From positions 372,001-436,000 of the forward strand of contig JAGYJX010000006.1 of the NCBI GenBank assembly GCA_018401495.1: DNA of 64,000 bases, in the 5' to 3' direction. Shown one piece after another: positions 58,937-64,000 of the stretch (position 1 is its first letter; the number at the start of each line of letters is the position of its first letter). Source of the DNA: Rhodospirillaceae bacterium (lineage in GTDB: Bacteria; Pseudomonadota; Alphaproteobacteria; Thalassobaculales; Thalassobaculaceae). The notes beneath the pieces were generated by a model. The model made no database searches. It was not told where the DNA came from and saw only the letters and a program-made list of their open reading frames with translations. The position numbers and the translations under genes were made by a program.

Positions 58937-59722
58937 GCGCGATCGCCGTCCGCGGGGTCTACAAGGCCTACGGCGACCGGCCGGTGCTGGAGCGGGTCAG
59001 CCTGGACATCGCCGCCGGCTCCTTCGTGGCGGTGGTGGGAGCGTCGGGCTGCGGCAAGTCGACGTTCCTGCGCCTGCTGCTGTCGCAGGAACGGCCCGAC
59101 CGCGGCGAGATCCGGGTCGACGGCCAACCGATCGCCCCCGAGCCGATGCCCGACCGCGGCATCGTGTTCCAGCGCTACTCGGTGTTCCCGCATCTCACGG
59201 TCCAGGAGAACCTGATCCTCGGGCTGGAGTTCCAGCGCTCGCCCCGCCTCGGGCCGGCTGTTCGGGGCGGCCCGGCGGCGCGCCCGGGACGACGCCGAGG
59301 CGATGCTGTCGGCGGTCGGCCTCGACCACGCCCGCGCGCTCTATCCCGAGCAACTCTCGGGCGGCATGCAGCAGCGTCTCGCCATCGGCCAGGCGTTGCT
59401 GATGGCGCCGAAGGTGCTGCTGATGGACGAGCCGTTCGGCGCCCTCGACCCCGGCATCCGCGCCGACATGCACCGCCTGATCTCCGGGCTGTGGCGCGAG
59501 CGCGGCATGACGGTGCTGATGGTGACCCATGACCTGTCGGAGGCGTTCGCGCTCGGCACAAGGCTGCTGGCGTTCGACAAGATCCGCCACGACCCGGACC
59601 ATCCCGCCGCCTATGGTGCTACCGTCACCTACGACATCCCGATCGAGCGGCGGCCGGCGCCGCCGCTCGAGCCGGGCAACGACCAGGAACAGGGGAGCCG
59701 CCCGCATGCCGAGCCATCCTGA
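58933..59722 (+). CDS. ABC transporter ATP-binding protein, NitT/TauT type (one apparent frameshift)
   Basis: GTG 58933 overlaps the permease stop. Walker A is VGASGCGKSTFLRLLL at about 35-50 and the Q-loop VFQRYSVFPHLTVQEN. After a shift near 59262 come the signature EQLSGGMQQRLAIGQALL, Walker B VLLMDEPFGALDPGIR and the switch histidine VTHDLSEAF. The C-terminal tail (KIRHDPDHPAAYGATVTYDI) is typical of urea-associated transport ATPases. Its end overlaps the hydrolase gene by 17 bases. Confidence 0.92.
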
Positions 59723-60917
59723 ACGCCGTCACGCCGCGCGCCGCGCCGGCCTTCGCCCGTCGCCGGTTCGCGTGCGCCGGCATCACCCGGATTTCAGCGC
59801 CCGCGACAGCCAGGGCTGGAAGGCGCTCGACGCCGAGGGGCGGCTGCCCGAGAACGGCTGGCGGCGCGAGCAGGAATGGGCGCTGAAGATGGGGCTGCCC
59901 GGGTCCGAGAGCCTCACCGACCGCAGCATCCCGACCTTCGCGCGCGGCGAGCTGCCGCACTTCGCCGGCATCAACACCTTCCTGAAGGCGCCCTACGTCG
60001 AGGACGTCCGCGACGTCGCGCGCTACGACGCCGCGATCGTCGGCATCCCGTTCGACAGCGGCACCACCTACCGGCCGGGCACCCGGTTCGGGCCGCAGGG
60101 CATCCGGCGGATCTCGGCGTTGTACACGCCGTACAACTACGAGCTCGGCGTCGATCTGCGCGAGCAGATGACGCTGTGCGACGCCGGCGACGTGTTCACG
60201 ATCCCGGCCAACCTGGAGAAGAGCTTCGACCAGATCACCCGCGGGGTGTCGCACGTGTTCTCGTCCGGCGCCCTGCCGCTGATGCTGGGCGGCGACCACT
60301 CGATCGGCTTCCCGTGCGTGCGCGGGATCGCCGACTGCACCTCCAAGCGCATCGGCATCATCCATTTCGACCGCCACATCGACATCCAGGAGAAGGACCT
60401 GGACGAGCGCATGCACACCACGCCCTGGTACTGGGCGACCAATCTGGCGAACGTGCCGGCGGTCAACCTGGTTCAGCTCGGCATCGGCGGCTGGCAGGTG
60501 CCGCGCGCCGGCGTGCAGGAGGCGCGCAAGCGCCAGACCAACGTGCTGACCATCGCCGACATCGAGCGCCTGGGCCTGGAGCGCACCGCCGAGATCGCGC
60601 TGGAGCTGGCGTGGAAGGACGCCGACGCGGTCTACGTCTCGTTCGACGTCGATTCCGTCGACTGCGGGTTCGTGCCCGGCACCGGCTGGCCGGAGCCCGG
60701 CGGTTTCCTGCCGCGCGAGGCGCTGAAGCTGCTCGGCCTGGTGACCGCGCCCGGCATCTGCGGGCTCGAGGTGGTCGAGGTGAGCCCGCCCTACGACACC
60801 TCCGACATCACCGCGCTGTTCGCCACCCGGGTGGTGGTCGAGGCGCTGGGCTCGATGGTGGCGCACGGCACGCTCGGCAAGCACAAGGCGATCATCGACA
60901 AGCCCGTGGCGTTCTGA
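59706..60917 (+). CDS. gdmH: Arginase/agmatinase-family hydrolase, probable guanidine hydrolase
   Basis: The 403-residue ureohydrolase has a metal site: H198 in LGGDHSIGF, D222/H224/D226 in HFDRHIDIQ, D314/D316 in VSFDVDSVD. Features unlike usual agmatinase: an N-terminal extension of about 90 residues, a DRH instead of the DAH metal motif, and W328 in PGTGWPEPGG where agmatinases usually have Thr. From memory, the nickel-dependent guanidine hydrolase GdmH of cyanobacteria is of similar length and shows such a tryptophan. With the riboswitch and importer, hydrolysis of guanidine to urea and ammonia is the best reading; agmatinase or guanidinobutyrase is the alternative. Confidence 0.82.
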   Translation: MPSHPERRHAARRAGLRPSPVRVRRHHPDFSARDSQGWKALDAEGRLPENGWRREQEWALKMGLPGSESLTDRSIPTFARGELPHFAGINTFLKAPYVEDVRDVARYDAAIVGIPFDSGTTYRPGTRFGPQGIRRISALYTPYNYELGVDLREQMTLCDAGDVFTIPANLEKSFDQITRGVSHVFSSGALPLMLGGDHSIGFPCVRGIADCTSKRIGIIHFDRHIDIQEKDLDERMHTTPWYWATNLANVPAVNLVQLGIGGWQVPRAGVQEARKRQTNVLTIADIERLGLERTAEIALELAWKDADAVYVSFDVDSVDCGFVPGTGWPEPGGFLPREALKLLGLVTAPGICGLEVVEVSPPYDTSDITALFATRVVVEALGSMVAHGTLGKHKAIIDKPVAF

Positions 60918-60928
60918 GGAGGCCGTCC

Positions 60929-61435
60929 ATGCACCGCGGACACCACCACCCGCACCCGCACGGCGAGTTCCCGCACTCCCACGGCCCCGGCCACAACCAC
61001 GCCGAGCGGCCGGTGGCGCAGTGGCAGACCCCGCACCAGCCGGAGGCGACCGCCGCGCCGGCGGCGGCGCCGGAGCCGGATTTCGACCTGGTCGAGGCGG
61101 CGTTCGCCGACGCGTTCCCGAAGGCGCCCGACGCCACCAGCTTCCTGCGGCTGGCCGGCGTGCCGTTCGTCGGCCGCGGCCCCGACGGCGTCCGGCTGTT
61201 CCTGCTGAGGGTGGAGAGCGAGGAGGCGGTCGACGTCGGATCGGTGACGCCGTCTCTCGGCGGCGGCAGCGTGCGCTACGCCCCGATGCCGGAACGGCTG
61301 GTGTCGCGCCGGCGGCGCCTCAAGTTCCTCTACACCGACGGCGAGGGCACCGTGGCGTTGTCCCTCGGCGCGGCCAAGTCCCTGGTCGACGAGACGCTGC
61401 GCGCGGAGGACGGCGACTCCGAACCCGGCGCCTAG
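60929..61435 (+). CDS. Histidine-rich protein of the guanidine operon, possible nickel chaperone
   Basis: GAGGAGG lies 6 bases before ATG 60929, 11 bases after the hydrolase stop. The 168-residue protein has ten histidines within its first 24 residues (HHHPHPHGEFPHSHGPGHNH), then a Pro/Ala linker and a soluble domain at about 50-160 (DFDLVEAAFADAFPKAPDAT, LKFLYTDGEGTVALSLGAAK). I recognise no family for that domain. Such His tracts bind nickel in UreE, HypB and CooJ. Since the upstream enzyme is likely nickel dependent, I infer a metal storage or delivery role. Its TAG stop lies in the CTAG duplicated by the IS insertion. Confidence 0.8.
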   Translation: MHRGHHHPHPHGEFPHSHGPGHNHAERPVAQWQTPHQPEATAAPAAAPEPDFDLVEAAFADAFPKAPDATSFLRLAGVPFVGRGPDGVRLFLLRVESEEAVDVGSVTPSLGGGSVRYAPMPERLVSRRRRLKFLYTDGEGTVALSLGAAKSLVDETLRAEDGDSEPGA

Positions 61436-62900
61436 GAGCCTGTCCGAGTAACCGTGGCGGCCGCGGTGGCCTGACGGTTTGATATAAAATGTTTCGTCAT
61501 GATCATGCTGGGGCTCTGGCTCCGGCCAGCTTGAGCAGGTTATGGGCGGTGCAGATCATCGCCCATTCGCCGCGGACCTTTTCGAGGCCTCTGAGCAGGA
61601 ACTGCCGGAAGCCTCTGGCCTGCTTGATCTGACCGAAGACCGGTTCGACGGTCTGCTTTCGCAGTCGGTAGCGCGACCTGCGGCCGGCCCGTCGGAGCTT
61701 TGCAGCCATGGCGGCCATTCGGGGCTTGGTCTTGAGCGCCCGTTCGCTGCCGGAGTGGCTCGCTCCGTGCTTGCTGCGGCCCGGCGGCAGGTAGGCTTCG
61801 ATGTTGCGCTCGGCGAGGGCCTCGAGGTTGACCTCGGTGGCGAAGCCGGCATCGCCTGACACCTCGCGAGGCTTCCTGCCGAGGTTGGCGCGGGTCTGGT
61901 CTACCAGCGGGATCAGGGCGCCGTAGTCGGCGGGATTGGTCTGCAGCCGATGGGCGACGACGATCTGGCTGGTGGTGTCGACCGCGATCTGGCCGTTGTA
62001 GCCGGCGATGAACCCATCCCGGGTCGGCTGGATGCGGCTGTCGGGATCGGTGAAATTGCGCTGTGCCTTGTCCGGCGGTCCACCATCCTCAGCCCGCTTG
62101 GGTCGGCCGCGCTCCTGCATCCCGGAGGACGGACCCGGGCCGTCGGGATCCATATCCGAAGGGTCGGTCTCGGCCTCCGCCTCCAGATCCGCCTTGGCCT
62201 TGCGGATGCGCTCCAGCCGCTTCTGCTTGTCGGCCATCCAGTCCGGCGTCTCGTCGCCGCGTCGATCCGCGCCGTACTCTCCATCCTCGGCGGCGTCGGC
62301 CGCCTCGGCCGCCGCCAGCCAGTCCGCCACCTCTGACGCCAGCTTCGGCTCGGCCTGCTTCATCCGCCCATAGCTCATAGCCTTGTGACGGCTGGCGTTG
62401 GCCTTCAGCTTGGTGCCGTCCACAGCCACATGGCCCAGCCCCACCAGACCCGCCGATCGGCACAGCTTGAGAACCTGCACGAACAGCTCCGACAAGGCCT
62501 TCAAGTGCCGGCGACGGAAATCGCTGATGGTGCGGAAGTCAGGCTTGTTCAGCCCGGTCACCGCCATGAAGTCCACACGCTCCTCGCAAGCCTGCGCCAG
62601 CCGCCGAGACGAGTAGACACCGCGGCTGTACCCGTAGAGCAGCAACGCCACCATCATCCCCGGATGGTACGGAGGATAGCCCCGCTCCTCCGTGTACGTC
62701 CCCATGATCGCCGACAGCTCAAGTCCCTCGCGCACCGTGTCCCGCACGAAATGCGCCAGATGCCCCGACGGCACGAACTCATGGATCGACGGCGGCAGCA
62801 GCCAAGCCTGATCCACATCCCAAGAACGGAAGGTCTTGCTCATCCCTGGAGTGAATCAAGCTTCCCTCCTCTCGTCGAGCCGGATTACTCGGACAGGCTC
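61436..62900 (-). mobile_element. IS1182-family insertion sequence, complete
   Basis: A 1465-base element with perfect 16-base terminal inverted repeats GAGCCTGTCCGAGTAA (61436-61451 and, reversed, 62885-62900). It is flanked on both sides by CTAG (61432-61435 and 62901-62904), a 4-base target duplication or a self-complementary extension of the repeats. It carries one intact transposase gene on the minus strand and sits exactly between two convergent genes. Confidence 0.93.
61503..62843 (-). CDS. IS1182-family transposase
   Basis: The 446-residue protein has an N-terminal DUF772-type region (PSIHEFVPSGHLAHFVRDTV, PPYHPGMMVALLLYGYSRGV) and a DDE catalytic core: GHVAVDGTKLKANASRHKAM (first Asp), VSGDAGFATEVNLEALAERN (second Asp) and RKQTVEPVFGQIKQARGFRQ (Glu). 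An acidic, low-complexity insert lies at about 190-250. The frame is intact, so the element is probably active or recently inserted. Confidence 0.95.
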   Translation of the reverse strand: MSKTFRSWDVDQAWLLPPSIHEFVPSGHLAHFVRDTVREGLELSAIMGTYTEERGYPPYHPGMMVALLLYGYSRGVYSSRRLAQACEERVDFMAVTGLNKPDFRTISDFRRRHLKALSELFVQVLKLCRSAGLVGLGHVAVDGTKLKANASRHKAMSYGRMKQAEPKLASEVADWLAAAEAADAAEDGEYGADRRGDETPDWMADKQKRLERIRKAKADLEAEAETDPSDMDPDGPGPSSGMQERGRPKRAEDGGPPDKAQRNFTDPDSRIQPTRDGFIAGYNGQIAVDTTSQIVVAHRLQTNPADYGALIPLVDQTRANLGRKPREVSGDAGFATEVNLEALAERNIEAYLPPGRSKHGASHSGSERALKTKPRMAAMAAKLRRAGRRSRYRLRKQTVEPVFGQIKQARGFRQFLLRGLEKVRGEWAMICTAHNLLKLAGARAPA

Positions 62901-64000
62901 CTAGTCCACCAGCGCCTGGTACACGAGGTTGCGCAACTCGCGCCGGATCGGCCAGGACGAGGACGGAACCAGCTGGGTGATCAGGATCACCGACAGGTCC
63001 TCGGCGCGGTCGATCCAGAACCCGGTGCTGGCAAGGCCGCCCCAGGCGAACTCGCCGGCGCTGCCGAGGATCTGGGCCCGCGCCGGGTCCAGCAGGATCG
63101 AACCGCCGAGGCCGAAGCCCATGCCGACCATCGGCATCTCGGAGAACGTCGCAACCCCCATGGAGGCGATGTCGCCGGGCAGGTGGTTCGACATCATCAG
63201 GTCGACGGTCTTGCGCCCGAGGACGCGCACGCCGTCGAGCTCGCCGCCGCGGCGCAGCATCTCCATGAACCGCAGGTAGTCGGGGACCGTGGAGACCAGC
63301 CCGCCGCCGCCTGAATGCATCACCGGGTCGCCGGAAAACCGCGAGTCGCCGGCGCCATCGCTGCGCTTCATCCGCACCGACGCGGTCTTCTCGTAGCAGG
63401 CAACCATGCGATCGGCCTTGTCGGCCGGCACGCCGAAGGCGGTGTCGACCATGCCGAGCGGGCCCAGGATGCGGTCGCGGAACACCTGGTCGAGCGGCTT
63501 GCCGGCGACCACCTCGACCACCCGCCCCAGCACGTCGGTCGCGACCGAGTAGGTCCACTTGCTGCCGGGCTGGAAGCACAGCGGCGCCGAGGCGGCCTTG
63601 CGCGCCATGTCGGCCAGGCTGGCCTTCGGGTCGCCGAAGTTCACCGGGGTCTTGCGGTAGGCCTCGCCGACCGGGCCGGGATCGAACAGGCCGTAGGTCA
63701 GGCCGGCGGTGTGGGTCATCAGGTGGCGCACCGTCATCGGACTGGCCTGCGGCTCGGTCTGCATGTCGGCGTAGGGGCCGGAGACGTAGACCCGGGTCTC
63801 GGCGAACTCCGGGATGAACTTGGCGACCGGATCGTCGAGCTGGAGCAGGCCCTCCTCCAGCAGCGTCATGGCGGCGACCGTCGTCACCGGCTTGGTCATC
63901 GAGTAGTAGCGCGCGATGTGGTCGACCGGCGGCGTCGGCGTCCCGTTGACCGGGTCGCCGCTGCCGCAGGCGTCAAGGAACGCGATGCCGCCACGCCGCA
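62901..64000 (-). CDS. Serine hydrolase, class C beta-lactamase-like (5' end outside window)
   Basis: The frame is open to the window edge, so the N-terminus is missing and the ATG at 63899 is internal: the catalytic SxxK motif (YYSMTKPVTTVAAM) spans that ATG. Other family features are FQPGSKWTYSVATDVLGRVV with the YxN-like tyrosine and MGFGLGGSILLD near the end. Upstream residues GGIAFLDACGSGDPVNGTPT fit the family. The protein hydrolyses an ester or peptide; true beta-lactamase activity is not implied. Its TAG stop is in the right-hand CTAG next to the IS. Confidence 0.9.
   Translation of the reverse strand, partial: RRGGIAFLDACGSGDPVNGTPTPPVDHIARYYSMTKPVTTVAAMTLLEEGLLQLDDPVAKFIPEFAETRVYVSGPYADMQTEPQASPMTVRHLMTHTAGLTYGLFDPGPVGEAYRKTPVNFGDPKASLADMARKAASAPLCFQPGSKWTYSVATDVLGRVVEVVAGKPLDQVFRDRILGPLGMVDTAFGVPADKADRMVACYEKTASVRMKRSDGAGDSRFSGDPVMHSGGGGLVSTVPDYLRFMEMLRRGGELDGVRVLGRKTVDLMMSNHLPGDIASMGVATFSEMPMVGMGFGLGGSILLDPARAQILGSAGEFAWGGLASTGFWIDRAEDLSVILITQLVPSSSWPIRRELRNLVYQALVD

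Noticed and set aside
59706..60917. Agmatinase as the primary call
   Set aside because: The riboswitch, importer, His-rich partner and unusual active-site residues point to guanidine, although agmatinase-type activity is not excluded.
62901..64000. Antibiotic-resistance beta-lactamase
   Set aside because: SxxK serine hydrolases of this type are mostly esterases or peptidases; nothing specific to beta-lactamases was seen here or in the gene at 17789.

Overview
The window is a very GC-rich (roughly 70%), densely coded chromosomal segment. Gene content points to an alphaproteobacterium, probably in or near the Rhodospirillales: a petABC cytochrome bc1 operon, HWE/HisKA_2-type sensor kinases, a SEC-C (YchJ-like) protein, a DUF455 protein, TRAP transport and hydantoinase-type catabolism. 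No rRNA, tRNA or CRISPR array was seen. About twenty reading frames are broken by single-base shifts, including cytochrome b and trehalose-6-phosphate synthase. Both halves stay well conserved on either side of each break, so I treat these as assembly indels (typical of long-read drafts) rather than real pseudogenes, and I give the joined gene.

Layout. 1-7.3 kb: end of a D-2-hydroxyacid dehydrogenase, an M20 peptidase, a tandem universal stress protein, a SEC-C protein, a DUF455 protein, and a class III nucleotide cyclase with an SRPBCC sensor region. 7.5-17.7 kb: small secreted proteins, a 2OG-Fe(II) oxygenase-like protein, sensor kinases, an MFS carrier, a Moco-fold periplasmic protein beside a hybrid kinase, a response regulator, folE and a kinase-like protein with no ATPase domain. 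17.8-25.9 kb: a serine hydrolase, a PhyH/TIM-barrel pair, a Na+/H+ antiporter with a cyclic-nucleotide-binding tail, another kinase and a GNAT enzyme. 25.9-28.2 kb: a SoxR-controlled divergent locus with an FMN reductase and an arylamine N-acetyltransferase that carries a receiver-like domain. 28.2-39.8 kb, minus strand: a catabolic cluster of aminotransferase, LysR regulator, HyuB fused to a hotdog thioesterase, HyuA, TRAP transporter, BKACE enzyme and FAD amine oxidase-like protein. 40.3-42.5 kb: M20 peptidase, hisI and cytidine deaminase, translationally coupled. 42.6-47.9 kb: trmL, petABC with a strong terminator, an HD-GYP protein and an unknown two-helix membrane protein. 48-56.7 kb: MTA phosphorylase, a TPR protein, an enolase-superfamily enzyme, a GH15/otsA/glk trehalose-glucose set and an ABC exporter.

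The most interesting segment is 56.78-61.43 kb. A sigma-54-like promoter is followed exactly at its expected start site by a clear guanidine-I (ykkC) riboswitch. This leads an operon encoding a NitT/TauT-type ABC importer, an arginase/agmatinase-family hydrolase best read as a nickel-dependent guanidine hydrolase (GdmH-like), and an unrecognised protein with a histidine-rich N-terminus. I propose that this last protein supplies the hydrolase with metal in place of the HypA/HypB-like helpers known elsewhere. The operon ends at an IS1182-family insertion whose 4-bp CTAG target duplication rebuilds the stop codons of both flanking convergent genes. The window closes inside another serine hydrolase gene.
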